NCBI GenBank assembly: GCA_963971225.1
Contig: OZ020269.1
Location: forward strand, 3,472,001-3,536,000
DNA: 64,000 bases
Direction: 5' to 3'
Source of the DNA: Melieria omissa
Taxonomy: Eukaryota > Arthropoda > Insecta > Diptera > Ulidiidae
Shown here: positions 1 to 11,738 of the stretch, in pieces
Layout of the letters: each line of letters starts with the position of its first letter
Position numbering within the stretch: position 1 is the stretch's first letter
Notes under the pieces: generated by a model
Told to the model about the DNA's origin: nothing
Databases searched by the model: none
The model's input: the letters and a program-made list of their open reading frames with translations, nothing else
Position numbers and translations under genes: made by a program

Positions 1-2286
1 GCAATCATTAAGTTGCTAAATGATTATGAACTTTATGTTAGCATTAAATTCGAATGTATTCTGTATACGAACTTCCTCCCTTTCTCTATCATATTCGTTA
101 CCATAAGTTAAGCACAAATTGTTTTCCTATCTCGATTTTTCTAGCGATATTGCCCTCCATTAGTTAGTATTAGCTCTGTGTGCACTGTAATTACCTGCTT
201 GATAACTTAAATCTTTCACATTTGAACTAATTTGGGTTGCTAACGTTTACAGAACGTTCGTCTCGTCGAATTGCTCTCACCTAAAGCGTCTTAGCTGTTG
301 TATCTACTATTTGATTTGTTGAAATGTCGTCAAGCGAATGCTTATTCTGAAACGTATTTATACTTTTTTGCAAGCTTAGTTCTGACGCCCCCAATCACTG
401 TAAATAGTCGTACAATCTGACAGAATGAACCACTTAAAAATAAGCCTTGCAAATGCATATTTTATTTAGTATTTTATACGTTGACTTTGAAATTGCTCTC
501 AAAATTTGTCTGCACACAATTTGGTCTGTTTACATTTATTTGCAGATTTTCCACCTTCTTTCGCACTTTTAATATTTTGAAATTTTGGGGTAAATAATGC
601 GAAAACCTTAATCTCCACGCAAAATTACTATAAATAATTTAAGTATTTCCCTTCTTTACTAAGTGTAAAAACAAATGAATGTGTAAAATAAAGTAATATA
701 TATATATAAATATATAATAGAATAAAACAGAAATAAATAAGAAAATTTATAAAAAACCAATATGAATCCTTTTTGTCTTTTGTACTTGCTGCGATTTTAT
801 GTTCGCTCGCCAGTTTTCTTGTTTACACCAGAAACGAGTGCGACAGATTACGAGTAACAGTTAATAATTAAGTTTTAATGTGTAATTAAGTATATTGAAT
901 AGTTCTAAGCTCAAATGAGAAACTTAAACGTAAATTAATCATAAAAATTGCAGAATTTAATTACATGGAAAAAGTCCTTTTGTTTTCTCATATTTCATTC
1001 AATGTTTCCACTTGCATTGATTTTGAACGTAATTAAATTGAATAGTTGTGTGTAATTATAACAAATATAATGATTAAAATAATTATTGTAGCTGAAAAGA
1101 AAATTGATTATTGATTAATTTTAACACTATTGACAAAACAAAAAATCAAAACAAAAGCAAAATTGAAAATAAATGTTAAAAAACTGCATTATTTAAAAAA
1201 TGAGTCGTTTTGTACTCTTGTTATTTAATTGCTGTGTAGCATAAAATTGAATGCGTTGTTGTGTTTTTTTTTATGAAAACCTGCATTAATAAATTTAACA
1301 ATGTAGAAATTAAAAGCCAGCCGGGGATCAAAAATAAATAAAATTGAAATAATTAGTAAAAGAGTCAAATGAAAAATTTTGATTCAGAGTAGGAACAGAA
1401 TCATCGAAGTAAAAATATTAAATATTTGTTTGTTCCACGCGGATTTCATAATTAATCTTTTAAAATATCTGGTAATTCGAAAAATATAGAGGCCCTAAAC
1501 ATTTGAATTTGTCTGTGCAATACCAGTCTGTCCAAAACCCATTTCCTAAAAATTGTAAGATGTAGACATTTCGAGAAGAATGCTTCAAAAATATAGTGGC
1601 TGGTGTAGTGATTAAAATTTTAATACAAAGTGAGAGTGGAAACTCTCAGAACGCCTTTGGTTTTCAACACATAATTGCTTGATATCCAAGTTGCCTTTTA
1701 GAAGTATTGTATATAGTCGGCGTGAGTAATGTCGTACTGGTTATGTGTCAGGTGGACGTGGCCAACATTGTGTAGCCTATGTTCATGAATGAATGATTTG
1801 CAGATATATATCTGTGGCATTTTGACAAAACAACCTCAGTCTAATTTTCAAATTGTTCAGGAGAGCGGAAATACTGATAAGGTGCAGAGCAAATCTCATA
1901 CAAAACTCGAGAAAAGTTGAAATGCTATAACATACATCATATCTCTGTAACTAAATGTCGTAAAAACGAGTCGATTGCACCAAAAGAAGCGTTTTGAAAT
2001 TGTGTCTTTATGGTTAAGAAACTGGAAAATTTCACTATTTCGACATAAGTTGTTTTGTCAAAATGTACCTGCCACTTTGTTAATTGGTTCCATGGGTTTT
2101 GCCTGATTGCGGCTCAAAAACATGGCATTGGTTTTATTGTATGTTAATAGTACACACACATAGATACACATTTACGTATGAATAAAAATGAGCAACAACA
2201 AATCCCAAAGTCAATCGCATTAAAATAACGCAACAAAAACAGGAAAACATTAAGAAAAGTGTTAAATTAAAAAAAAACGTAAGAAC
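1..2286. other. AT-rich non-coding spacer
   Basis: I see no supported gene in this stretch. It is strongly AT-rich with scattered poly-A/poly-T tracts, a short TA-repeat near 700-720 and a small CA-rich patch near 2150. The only structure I could support is an inverted repeat described separately at 1819-2064. Confidence 0.6.
1819..2064. repeat. Short inverted repeat, possible MITE
   Basis: A 16-bp sequence ATTTTGACAAAACAAC at 1819-1834 recurs exactly as its reverse complement at 2049-2064. GTGGC lies just outside both arms, though at different distances. The 246-bp span is the right size for a MITE, but I could not find a convincing target-site duplication, so the ends are uncertain. It could also be chance in AT-rich DNA. 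Confidence 0.35.
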
Positions 2287-2292
2287 AAAAAA
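2287..2292 (-). terminator. Pol III terminator of tRNA-Ala
   Basis: Read on the minus strand, a run of six T residues lies 8 nt past the 3' end of the tRNA-Ala at 2301-2372, followed by a second, longer T run. This is the usual RNA polymerase III stop signal. Confidence 0.7.
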
Positions 2293-2300
2293 GATACATC

Positions 2301-2372
2301 TGGAGATGCCGGGGATCGAACCCGGGGCCTTTCACATGCAAAGCGAACGCTCTACCACTGAGCTACATCCCC
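2301..2372 (-). tRNA. tRNA-Ala (anticodon UGC)
   Basis: The minus strand reads as a complete 72-nt cloverleaf without an intron. The 7-bp acceptor stem is GGGGATG paired with CATCTCC (one G-T pair), followed by discriminator A. The D-arm and A box (TAGCTCAGTGG) and the T-arm and B box (GGTTCGATCCC) are intact, and the 7-nt anticodon loop TTTGCAT gives anticodon TGC, so it is charged with alanine. CCA is not encoded. A second gene, identical over all 72 nt, lies at 3436-3507 on the other strand. Confidence 0.95.
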
Positions 2373-2523
2373 ACATGTTGAAGCCTTGCCAAAGTTTCTT
2401 TTTCCAATATTTAACATTCTTGTAGTTTGAGCTTTTGGTAACAAAAGTGAATTTCAACATTTTTTGACAGATGGCGCTCAACAAAGTCAATTTCAAAATT
2501 CGATAGTTACACCACAGTATTAT

Positions 2524-2557
2524 CACAGATAACTCATCATATGATGAGTTATCTGTG
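2524..2557. repeat. Perfect 34-bp palindrome
   Basis: The 17 bases from 2524 (CACAGATAACTCATCAT) are followed at once by their exact reverse complement, ending at 2557, with no loop. Such a long perfect dyad is unlikely by chance. No open reading frame or promoter clearly depends on it. It lies between the two tRNA-Ala genes. Confidence 0.8.
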
Positions 2558-3024
2558 GTATTATTAAACAAATGGATAATTGACTAATCAAGTCATCATT
2601 TTAATATTGTATTTCCCAGTATCATTAGTGGGGAGAAAAATTACTGAAATATACAAAACATTTTTAGAAACGGTAAGACGCTACAGCATGCGAAAAAAAC
2701 ACGGATCGCATTTTGTTTTTGTTTTAAAACATTTTTGTGATTTTCAATTGCTATAAATTGTTCGTTTTAGGCCACATATTTTTTCAACTGACTATGGAGC
2801 AGTTTTACACATAGAAATACTTGCAAACATTTTTCTGTAAACTGTCTCATCGCTAGTCTGCCTTTGATTTCTGAATAAAAACGTATTGTGAAAACTATAT
2901 GTGCATACAATACGTCCAGCTTTGATATTTGTTATTTTTGTGTTTGTGTTCTGAACAAGTCTCAGCAAAGTTTAGCTCAATGTTAGTAAAACTCCAATGG
3001 GTTGATGCCAGCAACAACTTTTAA

Positions 3025-3969
3025 TCATTTCAGTTGCCAAACGTTAACAATTTTAAACCCATTATTTTCGATGCAGCAGTTTTCCGTCAATTCATAGGTT
3101 GCAATTTTTCGCATGGCATCAAGTCTGCGCGGCGTCAGGCCATGCCTTCCGGGATCGCCCACAAAAATGTGCTTTCCTTGCTGGCGCAGCCGTTGCAACC
3201 AGGGCAGCAGCACCGCGGCGAATTCTTCATCGTAAAAAACGTCACCCAGTAAAATGACTTCCTCAGCTACGGAAGCGCGCCCGATCATATTGTCGATGCA
3301 AACGTGCAGTTGTGAATTGATGCCGTTCAATTTACCGTTGATGAGAGCTGCATAACCAGCTACTGTAGAGAGGGAGCAAACAAGAAATAAATGAAGATGT
3401 GTAAAAGAAAAGCTTTAGTCAAGAGACGATTATCTGGGGATGTAGCTCAGTGGTAGAGCGTTCGCTTTGCATGTGAAAGGCCCCGGGTTCGATCCCCGGC
3501 ATCTCCAAGTACACTTTTTGTTTTTTCTTGTTTTTTTTTTAATGTAAATGACTGTGAGTTTACCCTCGTCTGTATCGTTGGCTACCACGTAATTGGCTTC
3601 GCTCAAAAGCGCTGCCACCGCACTCGCACCGCAGCCGCTGCCCACATCGAGCACGGATTTGCCTGCAACCGCCGCCGGATTGTCGAGTATGTAGCTGTAT
3701 GCGTACAACAATAAAATGTGAATTTTTTGTGGTTAATAATATTGATGTCGCACACTACCTACCGACTGATGGCCTGTCCACCTGGCCAATAGAAGCCCCA
3801 GAATGGATCATTGGCGAATGGTTGCTCAGCGTCCAGAGTTATTGGTTGATGAAAGAGGCGACATTCGGCTGTTATGAGCCGCAATGCAATTTCGGGTGTT
3901 AAATGCTTGCGAGAGATTTGCGTTTCCTGCAGTATGAGTGGATTTATGCGACTAGCGTCGCTTGTGTGG
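3025..3969 (-). CDS. ETFBKMT: ETF-beta lysine methyltransferase (METTL20-like)
   Basis: This gene resembles METTL20/ETFBKMT, a mitochondrial seven-beta-strand methyltransferase that uses S-adenosylmethionine to methylate lysines of the electron-transfer flavoprotein beta subunit. Exons on the minus strand are about 3969-3763, 3694-3564 and 3362-3025. The 68-bp and 201-bp introns have GT-AG ends, and joining the exons keeps one frame. The first exon encodes the family signature FWGFYWPGGQAISR; the second carries the SAM-binding motif LDVGSGCGASA and VANDTD; the third carries the GDVFYDEE motif and ends at TGA 3027-3025. The reading frame stays open into 3969 without an ATG. That point looks like a splice acceptor, so at least one N-terminal exon (expected targeting peptide) lies further right and is not resolved. 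The second intron contains a tRNA-Ala gene in the opposite orientation. Family assignment is strong; the 5' end is uncertain. Confidence 0.85.
3436..3507 (+). tRNA. tRNA-Ala (anticodon UGC), intronic
   Basis: This 72-nt gene is identical to the one at 2301-2372 and has the same A box, B box, TGC anticodon and discriminator A. T runs at 3515-3519 and 3521-3526 would stop RNA polymerase III. It sits inside the 201-bp intron of the ETFBKMT-like gene, antisense to that gene, so the two transcripts would cross. Both tRNA genes read away from each other, about 1.06 kb apart, which suggests an inverted duplication or retrocopy of the tRNA unit. Confidence 0.95.
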
Positions 3970-4529
3970 CTGTAATTATGATTACATGAAAATTTGTACA
4001 GGCATATAGTTCACTAGGTAGAACTTTCATTTTAGTCACATACATAAATAAATATTTCACTAAAAACTGTGAATCTAATGATTTAAATGTGTTAATTGTT
4101 AATTAACAATACGTTTTGTTAATTAATTTGTTTGAGCTGCTTAGTTCGGCAGCGTTTCAATTGTGTCTTTAGTTTTATTATTTACGCTGTTGTTATTGCT
4201 GTAGTGACAGCTTGCAGTGTCGAGCATATTTGGCAGCTTATTTCAAATAAAGTAGAAATTCATGAAAATATTGTCCGCTTCCGTGAGTGACTTCAATACG
4301 CGAACTCTCAATAGCCGTAATTGCACTAGACATGTCCACCGCTAGAGGTCGCGGTTGCCTCTTTGCCTGCATAAATTCAAACTTCAAATTTCCGCTTAGT
4401 GCCGCAGTACTTGACTGCCATTTGGCGCTGCATTTTGACCTTAATTAAGTATTCAGGTAAAGTTGTGTACTTTTTATGTGACGGTGATGGACTTAAGCAA
4501 AAACAATGAATACATACATACATATGCAC

Positions 4530-5498
4530 TAGGGATTGCAATCCCGGACTAGTTTAACAACCCGGGATTTTTCCGAAATTGAATGTATAGTATTTTAAGC
4601 AACTAAATCACTCCTTTTTTTCAATCAAATACATTTGTTTTTCGTATTAAATACAATTCTGTGTTCTAAATTAATAACATTGTCAAACCACCTGGCAAAC
4701 CTGCTGATGAAAGCTTCAATACTAAATATTACGTAAGTGAAATCGTATGTAAATTTTTTATTTGGAAGATAGAATTGGAAATTCGGTATGAATACTATTC
4801 AACAATTCAAGTTTCCCCCATAACTTTAAACATGAAATTAAACTTTAGAATAAATGCAGTATAGCGAACTCTTATGAAAAAAACGAAAAATTAGGCAATA
4901 CAGAGCTTCGTTTTGTTAATCTAAGGTACTAAAAACTTTGCCTGGGGAATGCCTTCAAAAGGCGTGGCTCAGGATCAAAGTTTTAAATTTGTATCAAAAT
5001 AACTTAATCAAATCTTAATCGATTTCCACGATATATACATCAAGCGAAATGCCTTTTCAAAACCTTTGTATTGATAGATATGCAACATTTGATATTTTTT
5101 AAGGATTTTTTTCTCGAAGAAACGCATTACTAAGTTATAGTAAATTTGCTACCCATTATAGCAGTTTTGGGAGCGTAAGCTTGCTAACTTTCCTGATTTT
5201 AGGTACTGGCAAATTTCACTGGAAAAGTACCCAAACAGAGCTAGTTTGTACAAATTTGTACAAAGAATCCATACACAAACAGAGATATTGTTGCATTAAA
5301 ACTTATTCAAACGTCACAGGTAGTGTGCAATTTATTTTGTGTACTAAATAAGAAAGTTTGCCTTTTTCGAAATAAAGGTGCCAAAAGCAAAAAATAACCA
5401 ATTTTTTTGTTACGAACCCGGGATCGGATTTTGTCAATCCCATGATTTTTCGGAACTGAAATTGTCCGGAATCACGAGATTTGGGATTTCAATCTCTA
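4530..5498. mobile_element. Non-autonomous hAT element, copy 1
   Basis: The left end starts TAGGGATTGCAATCCCGG and the right end finishes in the imperfect inverse. An 8-bp target duplication flanks it: ATATGCAC at 4522-4529 and ATATGTAC at 5499-5506, one mismatch. Ends rich in ATCCCGGGAT-like palindromes are shared with the copies at 6486 and 45691, but this copy is much more diverged and encodes no protein I can recognise. Eight-bp duplications are typical of the hAT superfamily. Confidence 0.75.
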
Positions 5499-6485
5499 AT
5501 ATGTACGAAATTACGATTTACTATGCGCACGAGTGGTCGGCGTGGACGATTGGCCAGTTACCCATTTGGCGGCAACTCGTCTGTCCTGACCCAATGTTTT
5601 AAACAAGCGCAATGGTTTGTAGGGTTCAAGACATTTTTTTAACGTATGCTTCTGGTAGTTAATTTTACAGTAAAATTTTGGTACGCTTATCTTTTACAAA
5701 TAAAAAAACTGATTTTATCTATATTGTATGTACTTTATAGTAGTTTTTCCATACGCCGTTTTTGTACGAAGCATATTTTGACAGCATTTTTTCGTATTCC
5801 AAATTATTCATTAGCTTCCTCTATTTGTCGCAAACACAGTATTCGGCGTACAAATAAACGAAAATTTACGAATAACACATTCATACATACATACATATAC
5901 GTACTCGTTTCAGAAGAAAGTTTGCGGTATTTGTTCATCAATACGTCAGATAATTTTGTAAATGAGGATGGAAATATGTATTAGCTACGTTATAAAGTAC
6001 ATAACTAAGCCAATTTGAAAAAAATTAGGGTTATCGCTTAAATAAGAAGACATAGCCATAGACCTAAATAATAGACATAGACACATGTACTTATATAAAA
6101 TTCATACTTTGCATATGGCTGCGTCTCCGCATACACTCATTTGTATTGTACCTATGTGCACACATGTAGCAGATATGTATTACTCCCAATTAAGAGTTTA
6201 ATTAAAACCGCAAAATGTATCGAAAGACACAAAAGATCAGCAAAGGAAAGAGAAACGCAACAAAAAGAAGACGCTCCACTATTTTTAGACACAATACGCC
6301 GAAAATAAATACTTCAATAATGGAGTAGGGGAAAATCCGCAAAAGTTGGCAGCGATCAAAAAGGCTCACAAAAGCACCAAAAACTAGTTTGTTTTCAATT
6401 TATTGACGCAAACGGAAAGTAAGTCTGCCCATACATCGACACTGTATATGGGAGTGTGCGTCAATGTGCACACATATGTACATAT

Positions 6486-7430
6486 TAGGCATCGCAATCC
6501 CGGGATCCCGGGATCCCGGACTTTTTCCAGTCCCGAAAATCCCGGGATTCAAATGTTTTAATCCCGGGATTTTCGGGATTGCAAAAGATGCTTCAAAGTT
6601 CAAATGAAATAAATTTAAAAGCACAAAAACCCAATTCCTTATCTGAAGGAGGAGGGAGGGTATAGAGGGCGTCTTTTGCAAAAGGCTTATAATTATTTAC
6701 TAAGCATTCAACCAGCAAGTGTTGAATTTGAAAGATGTTTTCTCTCAGCAGGGTTTATTTGCAATAAATTTCGCTCTAGAATAGAGGGCAAAACATTTAA
6801 TGCCTTAGTATTTTTAAGATCTCAGTTTTTAGTTAATCACAACGCTTAACTTTTTTATCGAAATAATCAAAGTAAAACTAAAAGTACTAACAAATTAACT
6901 ATTTTATTTATTTTTATCAAATATGCGTATATATGTACTTTATGATACATTTGATGCAAAGCAATAAGTTATGTTTAAGTGTCATTTTTGGATAAAACTA
7001 AATGTTATCAAACTGAAGTTAAATGTCAAATGAAAAACTTTTAAGTTAAACAAAATGTTGTCAAGGATGATTATGTTTATTTATTTGATTTAAATTTAAA
7101 CTGACAATTTTGAATGTAATTGACAACTGATTGTAAATGACAGCTGGATTTTGGTGATGTGCCGCGCACAACCAACCACTTCGACGACTCAACACCGACT
7201 GCCTCCCTTTCCGCCTTACAATGTGATTAAATTCAAGATAAAAAAATCTTAAAACTACCCCAAATGTGATTAAACTGTGTCCATTTTTATGGTAAATATA
7301 TTATAAACAAGTATTTATGCAATTTGGTAAAATTGTTTTATTTAAAAAATTTGTTATTTGAATCCCGGGATTTGACTTTTCAATCCCGAAAATCCCGGGA
7401 TCGCAAAATGGCAAAAAATTGCGATCCCTA
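6486..7430. mobile_element. Non-autonomous hAT element, copy 2
   Basis: The 945-bp element begins TAGGCATCGCAATCCCGGG and ends in GCGATCCCTA. It is flanked by an exact 8-bp duplication GTACATAT (6478-6485 and 7431-7438). Each end holds several copies of the palindrome ATCCCGGGAT, probably transposase-binding subterminal repeats. No transposase is encoded. It is closely similar over most of its length to the copy at 45691-46836, but has about 150-170 bp around 7063-7225 that the other lacks. Confidence 0.88.
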
Positions 7431-7438
7431 GTACATAT

Positions 7439-8637
7439 GTAGGAATGCATCTCATTGCAGCAGTATTGACCAGTGTGAGAATGAAAGCGACATGGGAAGC
7501 GGTTGAGGAAGTGGCGGCGATACTCATCTACATTTGCCCTGAACTAGAAGAATTATGCGACAAAACTCATAAAGCATATTTCGGTGTACTTGCTCGCAAT
7601 TATGTTTGAATTTTTCTGAGCTCAAATAAAAACAATGCTAAACGATATGAGACAAAAGAAAACCTAAACTAAATACATATATATTGGATTAAGTTGCAAA
7701 CGAAGCCTGCAGACACACCATGACCAGGCAACAACTCCAACCATGAGGTTAAAGCCAAAAGCTGTTTGGGAATTCATAAACAGTGCATTTTAACGCGAGA
7801 CACACTCAGAAGTGTAATAGGGAGAAAAGGTTTAATCGGTGCAACCGGATCGACGGTCAGGCGACTCATTAAGAAAATAACCGAAAAACCCCAAAGCCAA
7901 ATTCGAATTGAAAACAGTTCGTGAGAATTTTTTGATTAAGCAACAACAGGTTTAATACGTAAGAGAGCTGAAGCAGAAGCTGAAAAACAGTCCACAGAAG
8001 TAGACAATTTCCAAGAAGCCGACGCACTGCCACATTTTAAGCGCTTCGCTGACGCTAAAGCTGACTTTGCCGACACACGCGATCGACATGGGAGCCTATT
8101 CAGAGAGCCGAGATAACTTTTTAGTTTGATTTTTGGGAAAAATCGTCTCCCGTCTCACGTTAGCGCTCTCTTTGTGCACTGTTATTGAAATATTTGGCAT
8201 AAATTAACTGAACGTTTCGTCATATGATAGCTGCCGGGGCGCATACTCACGCGTTATCGAGTACGCGGCTAAGCTTGCGTACGCCACAGTCTTACAAAAG
8301 AGCTATCGCAGCTCGTCTGCGTCGACAGAATTCGTGTTTTTGCCGCTCTACGCATTCGGCATTAATTGGCCAGCACGTGAGCTGGCCAACGTCAGCGTTC
8401 AAAAGCCATTAATCGCTTATGAGGCCCTGCATCGAATGAATGTTTGCGCTGAATATTTTCAAGTTTGGCTTTAACTCTTTTTAACTGCTTTTTGGGGAAT
8501 TTTGCGGCTGTGTAAAGTTTAAGCGTTCATGGTTGTTGATTTGTGGCTGAATAGTAATATTTTTTTACTGGCGTGGTTGGATGTTGATATGAATGAATGG
8601 CGCAAATGGTTACCATGAGAAAAGTTGCCTGGAGCGG
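7439..8637. other. Non-coding spacer
   Basis: I see no supported gene. The reading frames here are short and do not resemble a known protein. Composition becomes less AT-rich around 8220-8400 but shows no clear motif. Confidence 0.5.
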
Positions 8638-8642
8638 GGGCG

Positions 8643-8681
8643 CACAGTGTTGCGAGTTCATATAGCGGAGTGACAAAAATA
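8643..8681 (+). other. Left Transib end, 23-RSS-like
   Basis: The heptamer CACAGTG occupies 8643-8649, the spacer 8650-8672 (23 bp) and the nonamer-like ACAAAAATA 8673-8681. The canonical V(D)J nonamer is ACAAAAACC, so seven of nine positions agree. This would be the transposase binding and cleavage end. Confidence 0.75.
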
Positions 8682-10007
8682 GATAATTTGGTATACTGTT
8701 ATGGTATGAGTAAAGAACTTACTGTGCAAAATTTCAATGAAATCGGACGGAAACTTCGACTACCTCCCATACAAACGAATTTGAAAAAACTTTGTATTAA
8801 CAATGAAAATTATCTCAGTTCATAAAAGATACATTCAAAATATTTGTATTTTAATATAAATTTATTTATAAATGTGTATATAGATAAAATGCGCTTTTTT
8901 CAAAAGTGATTGAAAATAAAATCGCGATGAAGTGCTCCACGGCTGCTCAGAAATTGCTTTTAAAGGGTTAAAATGTTAGGCTACTACTAATTTTTCCTCC
9001 TGAATATTTCTTTCGAACATACCTACCCCCTATCTCCAACCCTTAATGAGGCTCCCATACAAAACCATCGTTTTTATAAAGTGGGCTCCCGCTAGTAATT
9101 TTCAATGGATCTGGCTCCACACTTGTAAATGTAGTAAAGTAAGCGAAGAAACATCGTATCTGGCAAAGTACTTAACCGATTTGAATGATTTATTAAAAAT
9201 CGTCAACATTCCTGAATGCCAAAAATACAAAATTAATTAAAGTTCAAAAATTCACCCCCAGAGGGCGCCTCCCAAACAATTGAAGTAGTAAGGTTGTCAA
9301 CTTTTGGTTCTGTACGAAAAAAAATCAAAGTTTACTGTCGAAACTCTATTAACCCCTCTATTTCCAATATAATGGTAATCGTAATTGATTTTCCGAAGCT
9401 ATCTTCAACAAATTTTTCCATCATCAGCAGAGCATTAATTGACCGATTGCTATTGGCTTTCAACCAAACTGTGAAAATATCGCAAATTTGCACTCAAGTC
9501 TTCACCGTAAAATGCCAATAACTTCCATTCGCGCAAATATGCGCAGCTAAAAATTGTAAAGCATAATCTACATACTTGCCAAAACAAAATATCAAAAAAT
9601 TTCAAAAGTGATATTTAAGGTTTTTTTTTTAAATCACTTTTAAAATTTGAACTCACTTTTTATTCCCTCGCTTTCTTTACTTAATTTTCATCATAACGGT
9701 ACTGCTCATAGGTGAGAGTAATCTGCAAAATGTTGGCCTTGTCAAACCTAGATTATATAAAACTTACGACAATAGTAACTTTTAGAAACCTGGACATAAT
9801 TTATTTTAAAATATTCACCCTCAAAGTCAAAGCAAAAATTTGCTGTTTGTACACAATTTTTTTTCAACGCTGGAAGAGCGTACTTTAAGAGCTCATAACT
9901 TCTATGTTATCCAATATTTTTTCATAAAACTTCGGATTTCTCTTAACTGAAGTATTTCCAACAAAATCTCGTATTCAGATTTTTGCGCTTTTACAGTTGC
10001 ATTTTGG

Positions 10008-10035
10008 CATTTTTGTCACTACTCGCAACACTGTG
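10008..10035 (-). other. Right Transib end, 12-RSS-like
   Basis: Read on the minus strand, the heptamer CACAGTG is at 10035-10029, the spacer at 10028-10017 (12 bp) and the nonamer-like ACAAAAATG at 10016-10008. The spacer equals the left spacer with 11 internal bases removed, about one helical turn. Confidence 0.75.
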
Positions 10036-10040
10036 GGGCG

Positions 10041-11588
10041 TGGTCAACGGGGATTCAGATGATGTATCCATGGATCCAACAAACATATTGACAACTCAAT
10101 AATTAAAGGTTTGCTCATTAAATTCACAAAAAGTAAACACCCATTTGTGTTAGCCACATGAGCTTTGAAACATCGCGGCATCATTGTGAAATGACCACTT
10201 AACATTAAATGAGGTTAACAAACCCTTTTGACGTGCTCATAAACAATTAGGTTCAGCTGTGTTGACCAACAAAATCCCAACCACAAGCTCTGCTGAGCAC
10301 ACTTCAGTATGGGCGCGGTTCTATTTTCGCAACCGCTGCCAATATCGAAAACCGTGGAGTTCCCCGATGGAATAAAGATAGAGGAAGTAATCTTAAGGGA
10401 ATACTTCAGAATTTGTCTTTGCTTCCGAACGATACGTGGCACAATTTCTTTCTTTCCAAATATTTTAAATTAAAAACACGCTGCGAAGTCTCACACTTGC
10501 TGGTCAAATGATGGCGGCGCCTTTAATTTAGCTTGAATTAAGTTTAATTGAATTTATTGCGAAGAATAAACCGGCCCATACCGACATACACACAAAATTA
10601 ATCACATTACAATTACTATCAACCAAAATAAAAATAAAGCAAAGCGAAACTGGTCTTTGGAGTGATTGAGGGAGTGTCAAAGCATTACAAGGCGAATCGA
10701 ATTGTCACCTCAACTGAGCCCCTGTTCCCACCCGTTATTCGGTTTTTATTCGGATTATTAAGAAATATATTTAATAGATTAGCGAGCCTTTTTCTTTTTT
10801 CTATCCACTTAATTTCATCTATTTGCATGTGTAGTGTTAAAGCCTGAGTTAACTGGCAGTTAATACAATTAATTGATCAACTTAAGCATTGCGACCGCTG
10901 TCGAACTGTACTAAAAATTGTCAAAATAACCTTGAGAACCAGATGCAAAAAAGTAAGAAACAAAACCACATTTCCGCATTCAATGTGTGTCTCCTTAAGA
11001 CGAATGCACCTAAGAGGCCAAGCCGGCGGGAATGGCGAATGTCCAGCTGCCAACTGCCACCGAATTGGGTTACTGTTGCCTTAATGCCGTTTTAAAGTTT
11101 TGCAATAAAGCCACTTAAGTGCAGATGCTACGTTGCTGTTGCAAATGATGTGTGATCAGATAACGCAGAGTCGTCGGGAATCGAAAGGGGCTTTGGCGCA
11201 TTTTGCCAAGATGTGTTGCAGAGTGCTCGAAAGCAATTTACAGCTGAATTGCATTTTTGCTTGCAATATTTAAAACGTTTTCTTAATATTTTTTGCTGGA
11301 TTCGTATTCCGCATACGATTTTTTATCGGCTACGTCCCTGCTGCGTGCAACAGTTAAACTTGATATCGACCTACGGCAATAAGAAATTTATTACCGTCGC
11401 TTTGACCATGTGCCGTGCTGGGCGTTGCGTTGCAGCACGCAAATCTCAAGGACACGCTGTAGGAACTGGTTTCGTTCCTGCTGGTTTGTCCTTTGTATTT
11501 TTCTACTTATTTGGAAGCTTTGAGAATCTTCTGAGAACAACTCATGTACAGTTGCTGATCATATTAATGGCGTTCGCATCGATATTTG
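10041..11588. other. Spacer upstream of the cuticular gene
   Basis: No gene is supported here. Reading frames at 10215-10442 (minus) and 11213-11593 (plus) lack clear homology or splice context. The last few hundred bases are less AT-rich and probably hold the promoter region of the gene at 11739. Confidence 0.5.
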
Positions 11589-11596
11589 TATAAATA
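11589..11596 (+). promoter_or_regulatory. TATA box of cuticular gene
   Basis: TATAAATA lies 143 bp before the start codon at 11739. An initiator-like TCACAGT follows at about 11619-11625, at the expected 25-32 bp distance. This predicts a 5' leader of about 120 nt without an intron. The arrangement is typical of strongly expressed insect structural genes. Confidence 0.65.
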
Positions 11597-11738
11597 GACT
11601 CGAGGTTTTAATGAGCCGTCACAGTTCCCGGGAAGCCTCGCACAAGGCAACATTTCCCATCGACACGAGTCGTACGGACGAAGCAGTTGTTGTGAGGTCT
11701 CCGAAATATATCCCAACTCATCCACAAGTGGTATCACC

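Larger units (their letters stand above)
8643..10035. mobile_element. Non-autonomous Transib-like element with 12/23 ends
   Basis: The 1393-bp element starts with CACAGTG and ends with CACTGTG. It is flanked by an exact 5-bp GC-rich duplication, GGGCG (8638-8642 and 10036-10040). A CACWGTG end with a 5-bp GC-rich duplication is the hallmark of Transib transposons, relatives of the RAG1 recombinase. The terminal inverted repeat contains TTGCGAGT and AGTGACAAAAAT on both sides, but these blocks are 11 bp further apart on the left. Measured as recombination-signal parts, the left end has a 23-bp spacer and the right end a 12-bp spacer. Short reading frames inside (for example 9046-9240) do not look like a DDE transposase, so it would need a transposase supplied in trans. 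A chance match of ends, duplication and nonamers together is very unlikely. Confidence 0.8.

Noticed and set aside
10215..10442. Minus-strand frame containing VFDIGSGCENR, like methyltransferase motif I
   Set aside because: Only one motif is seen, no neighbouring exon or other conserved block supports it, and the rest of the frame is unlike the family.
11213..11593. Plus-strand frame of 126 codons just upstream of the cuticular gene
   Set aside because: It overlaps the predicted promoter, has no known family and mixes hydrophobic and basic stretches as chance frames do.
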